Positions 44,680 through 53,244 of a stretch of 64,000 bases of DNA are shown piece by piece (position 1 is the stretch's first letter; each line of letters starts with the position of its first letter). The translations under genes and the position numbers were made by a program. Source of the stretch: Leucobacter sp. cx-42 (GTDB lineage Bacteria; Actinomycetota; Actinomycetes; Actinomycetales; Microbacteriaceae); the NCBI RefSeq assembly GCF_014529985.1, contig NZ_JACVMU010000005.1:101147-165146 (forward strand), written 5' to 3'. The notes beneath the pieces are model-generated. The model searched no databases and was not told where the DNA came from. It saw only the letters and a program-made list of their open reading frames with translations.

Positions 44680-45435
44680 GTGATCCGCTACGTCGCAATC
44701 GGAGATAGCTTTACCGAGGGCGTCGGTGACGAGCGACCAGACGGATCAGTCCGCGGCTGGGCCGACCTCGTCGCGCAAGGCCTCGCGGACGCCACGGGCG
44801 AACCCATCGAGTACGCCAATCTTGCGATCCGCGGCCGCCTCCTCGGCCCGATCATCGCCGAGCAGATCGAACCCGCGCTCGCCCTGGGCCCCACGCTCGT
44901 GAGTTTCAACGGCGGCGGCAATGACATGCTCCGCCCAGGCACCGATCTCGAATCGGTCATCGCCCAGACCGACGCTGCCCTGCGCCGCATCCAGGCATCG
45001 GGCGCGGAACCCCTCCTGCTCGCAGGCGCGAACCCGACCGTCGGCCTGCCTAATGGGGCGCGGATCAGCGCCAAAGGCGCAGAACTCGTCGCCGCCGCTG
45101 GCGTGACCGCCGCCGAGCTGGGGCTCCGCTACACCGACAACTGGTCAGACCCGACGCTCGCGCAGCGCCAGTACTGGTCGCACGACCGCCTGCACCTCGC
45201 GCCCGTCGGTCACCACCGCGTCGCGACCAACGTGCTGCGCACCCTCGGCCACGATGCACCCGCTGACTGGATGATTGACGCGGATCCTGTCGCGAAGCCC
45301 ACGTTCCGCGAGGAGCTCGCGTTTGCTCGGCAGCACGTGGCGCCGTGGATCAAGCGCCGCCTGACCGGCAAGTCGAGCGGCGACGGGCGCACCGCGAAGT
45401 ACCCCGGGTGGGTACGGGTGTTCCCGCGGGGCTAG
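44680..45435 (+). CDS. SGNH/GDSL hydrolase
   Basis: About 251 residues. Block I is IGDSFTEGVGDERP (nucleophile Ser), block III FNGGGNDML, and block V has DRLHLAPVGHHRVA with the Asp-His pair. It is a cytoplasmic esterase or lipase-like enzyme without signal peptide. Two GTG starts are possible, 44674 and 44680; the second has GGGAG in better position. It follows the FadR gene. Confidence 0.9.
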   Translation: MIRYVAIGDSFTEGVGDERPDGSVRGWADLVAQGLADATGEPIEYANLAIRGRLLGPIIAEQIEPALALGPTLVSFNGGGNDMLRPGTDLESVIAQTDAALRRIQASGAEPLLLAGANPTVGLPNGARISAKGAELVAAAGVTAAELGLRYTDNWSDPTLAQRQYWSHDRLHLAPVGHHRVATNVLRTLGHDAPADWMIDADPVAKPTFREELAFARQHVAPWIKRRLTGKSSGDGRTAKYPGWVRVFPRG

Positions 45436-45440
45436 TTGGT

Positions 45441-45536
45441 TCGCCCCCTTTGCCCTTCGGTATGCAAAGGGGCCTTGGGTAAGGTCGATTCGGCGATATT
45501 CGCCCGACCGAAGGCGTTTTTGCATACAGAGGCGAA
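45441..45536. repeat. Family A palindromic repeat (R5)
   Basis: The outer arms GTATGCAAA (45460-45468) and TTTGCATAC (45519-45527) enclose an inner GGTAAGGTCG ... CGCCCGACC core; flanks TCGCC and GGCGA pair further out. The right half ACCGAAGGCGTTTTTGCATAC differs in only one base from the copy at 2273-2333 (split here to stay brief: CCGAAGGCG then TTTTTGCATAC). Confidence 0.75.
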
Positions 45537-45562
45537 ACTGCGCACGCCCTAGCCGCTCAGGT

Positions 45563-45646
45563 TTGCCGTAGATATGTAATCGGCCCTCAATATGTTCTTT
45601 GGCGGCGGATTCTGCATATTGTTGGCGGATCGCATATCTACGGCAA
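45563..45646. repeat. Family C nested palindrome
   Basis: Outer arms TTGCCGTAGATATG (45563-45576) and CATATCTACGGCAA (45633-45646) are perfect complements. Inside them CAATATG and CATATTG pair again. A related half, TTACCGTAGGTATGG, occurs at 49508. It lies directly beside R5 in the gap 45436-45829, which holds no gene. Confidence 0.8.
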
Positions 45647-45829
45647 GGCCCGGGCGCAGCGCCTGCCCGCGTCGGCGCACTTCGGCGCACGTCGGAGCGA
45701 CTCTGGCCCGACCCCTGACGAGCGTTGGCGCTCAAAGCAACGCTCGAACTCCTCAATGACCCCGTGGTACCGCCCGGAATGGTACCCAGGGACGATGTGC
45801 CACCTGACAGCTCTTGGGAGTATTGTCTG

Positions 45830-48800
45830 GTGTCATTCCTCACTCGCGCCAGTTTGAAAAACCGTCTCCTCGTCGGCTTGATTACTCTTGCTGTGGCGGT
45901 CATGGGTCTCGTATCCATGACCTCTCTCAAGCAAGAGCTCATGCCATCTATGCAGGTACCCGCCGCCTATGTCATGGCAGATTCCAAGGGTCTTGCGCCC
46001 GAGGAGATGTCGCAGGCCGTTACGGAGCCGCTCGAGCAGGCAATCTCTGCCGTGCCGGGCGTCACCAAAGTCACATCGACAACGTCAAGCGGTTCGACCA
46101 GCATCAGCGCCGAGTGGTCGTTCAAGGAGGGTGACGACGAGACGCTGCGCGCGATCCGCGGTGCAATTGACGCGGTCAAGCCTGGCCTGCCAAAGGACGC
46201 CAACGTTCAGGTCTTCTCTGGCGGCTCAGATTCGATGCCCGCCCTCATGCTCAGCGCGGGTGACAAAGCCGCAGGCGCAGCAGACGAGGCAGACGAGGCA
46301 GACGCCTCAGCATTCGTCGATCGCCTGAACAGCCAGGTCGTTCCGGCCCTCGCCGCCGTGAGCGGCGTGCAGCGCGTGGATCTCAGCGGTGGCCAGCAGG
46401 AGCGAATCGTCATCGATCTCCGCCCCGCAGACGTCGCGAAGCACAAGGTTGAAACCAGCCAGATTCAGGCCGTGCTTGCCACGCAGGGCGCCGCAATGCC
46501 CGCGGGCGAGGCGGAGTCCGAGTCAGGCACCATCTCGGTCACGGTTGGCGACAAGCTCACCACGCTCGACCAGATCAAGGGTCTCCCCCTCACGACCGAG
46601 GACGGCGTCATCCAGCTGTCAGCGATCGCCGACGTCAAGCTCGAGGCCGAGCCCGTCACGTCGATCGCACGCGTGAACGGCAAGCCCTCCGTGAACCTCG
46701 AGGTGTACCCCGCGCAGGGCGCGAACGTGGTTGAGATCTCCAAGGGCGTCAACGCCGAGCTCGACCGCCTCGCACCGACGGTGAAGGCCGAGTTCGTCGC
46801 GCTGTTTGATCAGGCTCCGTACATTGAGCAGTCGATCCACGATCTGTCGGTTGAGGGCGGCCTCGGCCTCCTCTTCGCGATTCTGGTGATTCTCGCGTTC
46901 CTCGGATCGTGGCGTTCGACCCTCATCGCTGCGGTGTCGATTCCGCTGTCGCTCCTCATCACGCTCATTGGCCTGTGGGTGAGCGACAACACACTCAACA
47001 TTCTGACGCTTGCAGCGCTCACGATCGCGATCGGCCGCGTGGTCGATGATTCGATCGTGGTAATTGAGAACATCAGCCGTCGCCGCGGATCCGGCCCCCT
47101 CACCGTCGAAGGCGTCGTCGCCTCGACGCGTCAGGTGGCGGGAGCCATCACCGCTTCGACGCTCACGACCGTCGCGGTGTTCCTCCCGATCGCGCTGGTG
47201 TCTGGCATCGCTGGCCAGCTGTTCCGGCCATTCGCGATCACGGTGACCATTGCGCTGCTCGCCTCGCTGCTCGTCGCGCTCACGATCGTGCCCGTGCTCG
47301 CCTACTGGTTCATGCGCGGCACGAAGAACCGTGCCTCGGCGCAGACCGCGGCAGTCACTGGCGAGGGCGCGGATCCCAGCACCCCCGCAAACGATGTACT
47401 TTCAGAGGCCGATGAGGTCGCCTCTGAGACGGATCGCCTGCAGCGGGCCATCATGCCCGCGCTCAACGCAACCAGGCGCCGTCCCGCACTGACACTCACC
47501 GCTTCAGTGCTTATTCTTGTGGCGACGTTCGCAATGTTGCCGTTCGTGCAGACTGACTTCCTCGGTTCCTCCGGCCAGGAAACTCTGCAGGTCACCCAGA
47601 CACCACCCGAGTCTGGTGACGCCGCGCAGCTCATCAAGGCTGCTGAGCCCGTCGAACAAGCACTTCTCAAGGTGTCCGGCGTGCAGGACGTCGTCACAAG
47701 CGTTTCCCTCGGCGGCAGCACCCCGGGGTTGCCGACCTCCATCTCGTACACCCTCATGCTCAAGGAGGGCGTAGACGCCGAGAAGACCGGTGAAGCCGTC
47801 GACGAGCGTATGCAGAAGCTCAAGGGTGCTGGCGAGATCCGCCAAGAAACCAACGATGCATTCATGGCAGGCGCCGGCGGCAGTGATATCTCGCTGCAGA
47901 TCAGTGGCAAGGATCCCGAGGCGCTGCGCAAGGCAAGCGACCTGCTTGAGGAGAAGCTCAAGGAGAGCGACGGCGTCAAGTCAGTCCGCAGCGAACTGCA
48001 GGGTGAACAGCCCGTCATGAAGGTCACGCTCGACGAGATCAAGGCTGCGCGCCTCGGCTTCGACCGCACGTCGGTTGCCGCCGCGATCTCGAACGCGCTC
48101 GAGGGCGAGACCATCGGTCAGCTCATGTTCGAGGGCCAGGATCGCTCGATTCTGCTGCGTACTCCTGGGACTGCGCGATCCGCCGAAAAGCTCGGTGAAA
48201 TCTTGCTCCCTGTCACCCCACAGCAGACGGCTGAGGCGCAGAAGATCGCTGCCGAGGCACTGCAGAAAAAGGCAGAGGCCGAGGCCGATGATGCCCGCGC
48301 GACCGCGGCGAATCAACTTTCGCAGCAGATCAGTGATGCGGCGGATCAGCGCAGCCAGCTCAACGCGCAGCTCTCGGAGCTGAACGCGCAGCTTGCGCAG
48401 CTCTCGAAGACTCCGATCGTGCCAGGCAAGCCGCAGACCCCTGACGAGCAGGCCGCGCAGCGCGCGCAGGAAGAACGACAGCAGCAGATTGCCGCGCTCC
48501 AGGAAGCGATCGCAGGCGCACAGGGCGGCATTGCCGGCCTCGACGCGCAGATCGAGGGCCTGTACGAAGCGCGCGAGCAGGCGGCGCAGGCAGAATCCGA
48601 CGCGAAGGCAGCCCAGGACGAACAGGAGGCGGCTGCGAAGGTGCGCGGTACCGCTATTCCGCTCAGCGCAATCGCGACGGTCGAAGAGGTGCTCACCGCG
48701 CCCTCGATCACCCGTGCCGGCGGCGAGCGCCAGGTCACCCTGAGTGTGACGCCAAAGGCTGGCGGCCTCGACGCCGCAAATGCGGCAGTGACCGCGGCGA

Positions 48801-49501
48801 TTGAGAAGACCCAGCTGCCCTCCGGCGTGACGTTCGAACTCGGTGGCGTGACCGCCGAGCAGGACGAGGCGTTCGGGCAGCTCGGCGCAGCGATGCTCGC
48901 TGCGATCGCGCTGGTGCTCGTGGTGATGATTGCGACGTTCAGGAGCTTCCGCGGGCCGATGATTCTGCTCGTATCGGTTCCGTTCGCGGCGACTGGCGCC
49001 ATTCTCAGCCTGCTCATCACCGGCACCGCGCTCGGCCTTCCCGCGCTCATCGGCCTGCTCATGCTCATCGGCATCGTGGTCACGAACGCCATCGTGCTGC
49101 TCGACCTCATCGGTCGCCTGCGCGAGGGCGGCGAGTCCCTGGCAGACGCCGTCGAGCACGGCACCCGCCTGCGTCTGCGTCCGATCCTCATGACTGCGGC
49201 GGCAACGATCTTCGCGCTCATCCCGATGTCTCTCGGCCTCACCGGTGGCGGCGTCTTCATCTCGAAGCCGCTCGCAATTGTTGTGATTGGCGGCCTGATC
49301 TCGTCTACGCTGCTCACGCTGATCCTGGTGCCGGTGCTGTACACGCTCGTCGAGCGCCGCCACGAGCGGAAGCGACTGCGTCGCGCGCGCAAGCGGGCAC
49401 GGGGCATTGTTGAGGCGCGCCGCGTTGCGGCGTTCCGTGCTGCGGGCGAAGCCCCCGTGGGTCACGAGGAGCTTGAGAGCTCCGAGGCGGCCGACCGCTA
49501 G
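45830..49501 (+). CDS. RND efflux permease with coiled-coil insertion
   Basis: About 1223 residues, AcrB-like. FLTRASLKNRLLVGLITLAVAVMGLVSM starts TM1, GRVVDDSIVVIENISRR holds the paired Asp of TM4, and a second six-helix set follows. Unlike ordinary RND pumps it has about 140 extra residues (roughly 798-937), rich in Ala, Gln, Glu and Arg, ending in KAAQDEQEAAAKVRGT: a long coiled coil in the second porter domain. No adaptor protein or outer-membrane factor is adjacent, as expected in a Gram-positive cell. The GTG at 45830 starts the normal N-terminus. Confidence 0.87.
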   Translation: MSFLTRASLKNRLLVGLITLAVAVMGLVSMTSLKQELMPSMQVPAAYVMADSKGLAPEEMSQAVTEPLEQAISAVPGVTKVTSTTSSGSTSISAEWSFKEGDDETLRAIRGAIDAVKPGLPKDANVQVFSGGSDSMPALMLSAGDKAAGAADEADEADASAFVDRLNSQVVPALAAVSGVQRVDLSGGQQERIVIDLRPADVAKHKVETSQIQAVLATQGAAMPAGEAESESGTISVTVGDKLTTLDQIKGLPLTTEDGVIQLSAIADVKLEAEPVTSIARVNGKPSVNLEVYPAQGANVVEISKGVNAELDRLAPTVKAEFVALFDQAPYIEQSIHDLSVEGGLGLLFAILVILAFLGSWRSTLIAAVSIPLSLLITLIGLWVSDNTLNILTLAALTIAIGRVVDDSIVVIENISRRRGSGPLTVEGVVASTRQVAGAITASTLTTVAVFLPIALVSGIAGQLFRPFAITVTIALLASLLVALTIVPVLAYWFMRGTKNRASAQTAAVTGEGADPSTPANDVLSEADEVASETDRLQRAIMPALNATRRRPALTLTASVLILVATFAMLPFVQTDFLGSSGQETLQVTQTPPESGDAAQLIKAAEPVEQALLKVSGVQDVVTSVSLGGSTPGLPTSISYTLMLKEGVDAEKTGEAVDERMQKLKGAGEIRQETNDAFMAGAGGSDISLQISGKDPEALRKASDLLEEKLKESDGVKSVRSELQGEQPVMKVTLDEIKAARLGFDRTSVAAAISNALEGETIGQLMFEGQDRSILLRTPGTARSAEKLGEILLPVTPQQTAEAQKIAAEALQKKAEAEADDARATAANQLSQQISDAADQRSQLNAQLSELNAQLAQLSKTPIVPGKPQTPDEQAAQRAQEERQQQIAALQEAIAGAQGGIAGLDAQIEGLYEAREQAAQAESDAKAAQDEQEAAAKVRGTAIPLSAIATVEEVLTAPSITRAGGERQVTLSVTPKAGGLDAANAAVTAAIEKTQLPSGVTFELGGVTAEQDEAFGQLGAAMLAAIALVLVVMIATFRSFRGPMILLVSVPFAATGAILSLLITGTALGLPALIGLLMLIGIVVTNAIVLLDLIGRLREGGESLADAVEHGTRLRLRPILMTAAATIFALIPMSLGLTGGGVFISKPLAIVVIGGLISSTLLTLILVPVLYTLVERRHERKRLRRARKRARGIVEARRVAAFRAAGEAPVGHEELESSEAADR

Positions 49502-49523
49502 GCCCGATTTACCGTAGGTATGG

Positions 49524-49579
49524 AAAAAGACCGTGGGTAAGACGTTTTTCGCGAAATTCGTCTTACCCACGGTCTTTTT
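49524..49579. repeat. Family A palindromic repeat / bidirectional terminator (R6)
   Basis: Perfect 21-base arms (49524-49544 and 49559-49579) around a 14-base loop. The inner part is GGGTAAGACG ... CGTCTTACCC. It starts in an A-run and ends in a T-run, so it may terminate the RND gene and the convergent MATE gene (end 49634). Confidence 0.88.
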
Positions 49580-49633
49580 GCAGACGAGGGCAAACAGCTG
49601 GGGCAGTTTGTGCCGGGGCGGGGCAGGGCCGCC

Positions 49634-51166
49634 CTAGGCTGCCTGCTCTTCGAGCGCGGCCTCAGCGCGCTCCTCGGACCCTTCTGCGAGGCCCCGAGCA
49701 ATCGCACGGCGAGTACCAAGCCACATCACAACGCCCGTAACGAGCACGGCAATTTCAGCCGCAGTCAGCGCCCAGATGAGGCCGGGCAGGCCATAGATGA
49801 TGTTCGCGACGACCACCACTGGAATGAACAGCACACCCTGTGCGCTCGACATGATGATGCTGGGCAGTGCGCGTCCGGTTGCCTGGAAATAGGTGATGAT
49901 AAGCCCGCTGGCAGAGTTGGCAATCATCGCGATCAGCTGGGCCAAAATGATAGTTGAGCCGAGCGCAAGCAGTGACGGATCACCGAGGAAAATGTGCAGC
50001 AGCGGTGCGCGGAACAGCAGGAACACCCCAGTAAACACGACGCCAAGACCGACGGCGAGCAGCAGCGAAACCCGCATCGCCTTGCGCAGACGTTCGCCGT
50101 CGCCACGACCGTAGGCGTACGCGAGCAGCGGCATGACGCCCATCGAAATGCCAAGGATGAGGAACTCGGGCACCTGCGCGATCCGCAATGCCACTCCCAT
50201 AGCCGCGAGTGGGTCAGATCCGTACGGCGCCGCGAGATTGTTGAACAGTAGGCTCGTCACGATCATGAAGGCCGACTGCAGGAGCACGCCCGCGCCGATC
50301 GAGAGCACGGGTCCGGTGGTCTTGCGCGCGAGCGTGAACCAGCGCGGTGAGAGCGAGATCGAAGGCGCGGATCGGCGGATCCACAGCGCCCAGTACCCAA
50401 TAGCCACGAGGTTCGCGATGCCCATTGAAACGGCAACACCAGCAACGCCCCAGTGGAACACCAGGATGAACACCGCGTCCAGCACGAGCGTCGTACCGGT
50501 CATGATCATGAGTCCGAGCATCGCGACGCGGGCTGCGCCCTCGGCGCGAACGAGCTGTTCGAGCGACTGGGCCGCGGTGATGATTGGCAGGAACGCGAGG
50601 AGCACGCCAACATAGATCGCGGTCGGGGCAACCGCAGAGCCGGTCGCCCCGAGGCCCGCGACGAGCGGGTTGATGAGGAGCAGTCCAATCACGCCCACGA
50701 TCAGGCCGGTGCCGGCCGCTCCCCAGAAGGAGAACGAACTGGCGTTCCGCAGATCGTTACCGAGGGTGATGACGGAATCGGCGGATCCGGCAGCCCCACC
50801 CTGCTTCTCTGAGGCGCCGAGGAGACGCGAGACGAGGGCTCCGCCGCCAACACCAAACAGGCTGCCGATAGCCATGGTGAGGCCGAGCACCGGAGTTCCG
50901 AAGGTGACGGCCGCGATGAGGGTGAGATCGTTTTGAGCGCCGAGGAATCCGGCGTTGATGACGTTGTGCAGTGCGTTCACGACGAACGCAGCCGCAAGCG
51001 GAAGCGCGAGATGCAGCACCGCAACGAGCACTGGTGCCGATGAGAGGTACCAGCGGTTCGACTTGGGCGCAGGCGCGGGGGCTGGGGCTGGTGCTGGGGC
51101 TGGGGCCAGCGAGGTTGGCGCAGGCGACGCCACTGCAGTGCCGGAGTTTGTCGCTGTGGGGTTCAT
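49634..51166 (-). CDS. MATE family efflux transporter
   Basis: About 510 residues with twelve hydrophobic helices. LALPLAAAFVVNALHNVINAGFLG and GVGGGALVSRLLGA are MATE stretches. It should export drugs or metabolites using an ion gradient. The N-terminus has an unusual Pro-Ala tandem (about residues 19-33). Start MNPTATNSG at 51166 has AAGGA upstream. The MarR regulator is 213 bases upstream on the same strand. Confidence 0.9.
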   Translation of the reverse strand: MNPTATNSGTAVASPAPTSLAPAPAPAPAPAPAPKSNRWYLSSAPVLVAVLHLALPLAAAFVVNALHNVINAGFLGAQNDLTLIAAVTFGTPVLGLTMAIGSLFGVGGGALVSRLLGASEKQGGAAGSADSVITLGNDLRNASSFSFWGAAGTGLIVGVIGLLLINPLVAGLGATGSAVAPTAIYVGVLLAFLPIITAAQSLEQLVRAEGAARVAMLGLMIMTGTTLVLDAVFILVFHWGVAGVAVSMGIANLVAIGYWALWIRRSAPSISLSPRWFTLARKTTGPVLSIGAGVLLQSAFMIVTSLLFNNLAAPYGSDPLAAMGVALRIAQVPEFLILGISMGVMPLLAYAYGRGDGERLRKAMRVSLLLAVGLGVVFTGVFLLFRAPLLHIFLGDPSLLALGSTIILAQLIAMIANSASGLIITYFQATGRALPSIIMSSAQGVLFIPVVVVANIIYGLPGLIWALTAAEIAVLVTGVVMWLGTRRAIARGLAEGSEERAEAALEEQAA

Positions 51167-51379
51167 GAGGAGTCCTTTCGGGCACGCCAAGCACCGGCCA
51201 TGGCGATCGCGGGCAGCACAGGTGCACTTCCCAAAGAATGAGACAGCGCAGCCTACGTGCGGGCGACCGTTGGCGAACGGATCCGAGTAGCGTGCGGGAG
51301 TTTTACGGCGCGCTCAAGCGAGCGGTATCGCGTGGTCGCGATCCGCCCCTGCAGGAGGCGAGGTGGCCTGGCCGGTGCG

Positions 51380-51826
51380 CTAGTCGCGCGTGGGGGTCGG
51401 CAGCGGGGCCGTGAGTTTGAGCATGAGGCTGTGGAGCTGGTCGCGCTCCGCGGCGGTCAGCGCAGAAAGGATGTCTTCAGACATCTGCGCTGTGGCCTCG
51501 TCGAACCCGCTAATGAGTTCGGCGCCGGCCGGCGTGATGTAGACCCGTTTGCTGCGTGCGTTCTCGGGGTCCTGTTCACGGGAAATGAGCTCGCGGCGTT
51601 CGAGTCCCTGCAGGAGGCTCGTCACGCTCGCGGGTGTGGTGCGGCTGACTTTGGCGATGTCCCGCTGGATCGCGCCCGGATGGTCGTTGAGATATCCCAA
51701 GACGAACCCCTGTTCGGGGGTGATACCCCGCGCGCTGATCCACTCTTGGAAGGCGCGCATTTGAGCCCAGCCGACCCAACGCATGAGGTCGAGGCTGGTC
51801 TTCATCGGTGGAGCTTCCGTGCTCAT
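51380..51826 (-). CDS. MarR family transcriptional regulator
   Basis: About 148 residues. The winged helix is in IQRDIAKVSRTTPASVTSLLQGLERRELISREQDPENARSKRVYITPAG. It lies upstream of the MATE pump on the same strand and likely represses both. Start MSTEAPP at 51826. Confidence 0.88.
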   Translation of the reverse strand: MSTEAPPMKTSLDLMRWVGWAQMRAFQEWISARGITPEQGFVLGYLNDHPGAIQRDIAKVSRTTPASVTSLLQGLERRELISREQDPENARSKRVYITPAGAELISGFDEATAQMSEDILSALTAAERDQLHSLMLKLTAPLPTPTRD

Positions 51827-51828
51827 GA

Positions 51829-51855
51829 TTAGAACCCTAACCATTTGAGTTCTAA
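51829..51855. promoter_or_regulatory. Probable MarR operator
   Basis: TTAGAAC and GTTCTAA are perfect arms separated by 13 bases, directly ahead of the MarR start codon and covering its ribosome-binding region. Confidence 0.65.
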
Positions 51856-51887
51856 CTGTCAAGCGAGGCGGCTACTGGCGCCCAGAG

Positions 51888-52373
51888 CTAGCCTCGGGCC
51901 ACCTGACACTTCTCGCACAGGCCGAAGAGATCGACGACGTGGTCAATCTCGGCAAACCCGTGCTCGGCGCCAACGGTGCGAGCCCAGTCTTCAACGACCG
52001 AGGCCTCAAGCTCACGGGTGGCGCCACAGGAGCGGCAAATGAGGTGGTGATGGTGATGGTGCGTGCCGCAGAAGCGGAAGATGTTCTCCCCATCGGGTGA
52101 GACGATAACGTCAGCCTCCCCCGACTCGGCCAGGTCAGAGACCGCACGGTATACCGTCGCGAGACCAATCGTGGATCCCTGCCCACACAGGCGTTCGTGC
52201 AGCTCGCGAGCACTTACAAAGCCGCGGTGCTCGACGAGCGCAGCGCGCACCGCCTCGCGCTGCCAAGTATTGCGCTTCACCTTTGGCTGCGCTGTCGCCT
52301 GCTCCGCCCGCGAGCCCCGGAGCGCGTGCGCCGCGTGAGCGTTCTTGGGCTGGCCCACTTGCTGATCAGGCAT
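51888..52373 (-). CDS. zur: Fur family regulator, probably Zur
   Basis: About 161 residues. DNA-binding part TWQREAVRAALVEHRGFVSARELHERL and STIGLATVYRAVSDLAESGEADV; metal sites in FCGTHHHHHHLICRSCGAT (a run of six His plus two Cys) and LCEKCQ. It is the last gene of the zinc-uptake operon; its ATG overlaps the preceding permease by 8 bases with GGAGG at good spacing. The position and Zur-box upstream of znuA support a zinc-sensing role rather than iron. Confidence 0.87.
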   Translation of the reverse strand: MPDQQVGQPKNAHAAHALRGSRAEQATAQPKVKRNTWQREAVRAALVEHRGFVSARELHERLCGQGSTIGLATVYRAVSDLAESGEADVIVSPDGENIFRFCGTHHHHHHLICRSCGATRELEASVVEDWARTVGAEHGFAEIDHVVDLFGLCEKCQVARG

Positions 52374-53244
52374 GCTGACCATCACCTCCACATTCGGTCT
52401 GCGGTTCCACCGTACCCAAACGTGCGCCGTCTCGGGTGCGAAGCCGCGCACTTCGTGCAGAGCGCACCATTGCCCGCCCCGCAAGCGCAGCAACGTAGAC
52501 CGCAGTCGCCACCAGCCCGACCGCGCCACCAGCGGCGAGATCGAACTCGCGTGACACCCAGAGTCCGAGAAGCCCGGTTGCTACGCCAAGGGCTGCCGCA
52601 ATGGGCGGCACCCAGGTGATGGTGGGGGCGATGATCCGCGCCGCTGCTGCAGGGGCAATCAGGATTGCAACGCCCAGAATCGCACCCACGGCAGGCATGG
52701 CCACAACCACCGCGGCGGCAATGACGCTCGTCACCACGAGCTCGACCGATGCGGTGGAGAATCCAGCAGCAGTGTAGCCAGCGGGGTCGAAGGTCTGGAA
52801 CAAGATACGGCGCCGGAAGAGCCACACAACCATCACGGACAGGACCAGCACGACACCAGTCGCGATGACATCAGCGGGCGCGACGCCAAGCGGCGACCCA
52901 ACCAGCAGCGCCTCGACCGGCACCCCAAGCCCAGGGTTGAGGCCCGTGAGCAGCGTGCCGAGAGCGAACCCGAAGGCCAGCACGACGCCACTGGAGACCT
53001 GCGAACCCTGACCGGGCACCTTCGCGAGGAGCCCCATGATCGCAACGAGCACCGCCGCGAAGAGCGCCTGCCCGATGAGTAGGTTCCAGCCAGCGAGGGC
53101 GAACACCACACCACCGGGGAACGTCGCGTGACTGAGCGCGACCGCAAAGAATGAGCGGCGGCGCAGCACCACGAGTGTTCCGGCGACACCTGCCAGGAGG
53201 CCCAGCAGCGAAAGCTCAATGGCCGCGAGCGTGAAGTAACTCAT
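52366..53244 (-). CDS. znuB: Zinc ABC permease, second copy
   Basis: A 292-residue ABC-3 family permease with about eight helices (GTLVVLRRRSFFAVALSHATFPGGVVFALAG, PAVGAILGVAILIAPAAAARIIAP). It overlaps the first permease by 4 bases. Two different permease genes are present, so they could form a heterodimer. Confidence 0.85.
   Translation of the reverse strand: MSYFTLAAIELSLLGLLAGVAGTLVVLRRRSFFAVALSHATFPGGVVFALAGWNLLIGQALFAAVLVAIMGLLAKVPGQGSQVSSGVVLAFGFALGTLLTGLNPGLGVPVEALLVGSPLGVAPADVIATGVVLVLSVMVVWLFRRRILFQTFDPAGYTAAGFSTASVELVVTSVIAAAVVVAMPAVGAILGVAILIAPAAAARIIAPTITWVPPIAAALGVATGLLGLWVSREFDLAAGGAVGLVATAVYVAALAGRAMVRSARSARLRTRDGARLGTVEPQTECGGDGQHA

Noticed and set aside
47981..49570. Minus-strand open frame of 529 codons opposite the RND pump
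   Set aside because: A shadow frame; its Gln/Arg/His-rich translation mirrors the pump codons and ends inside repeat R6.
52030..52060. The CGT-six-His stretch as a cloning tag or assembly artefact
   Set aside because: It lies in the middle of a natural Fur-family metal site flanked by conserved cysteines.
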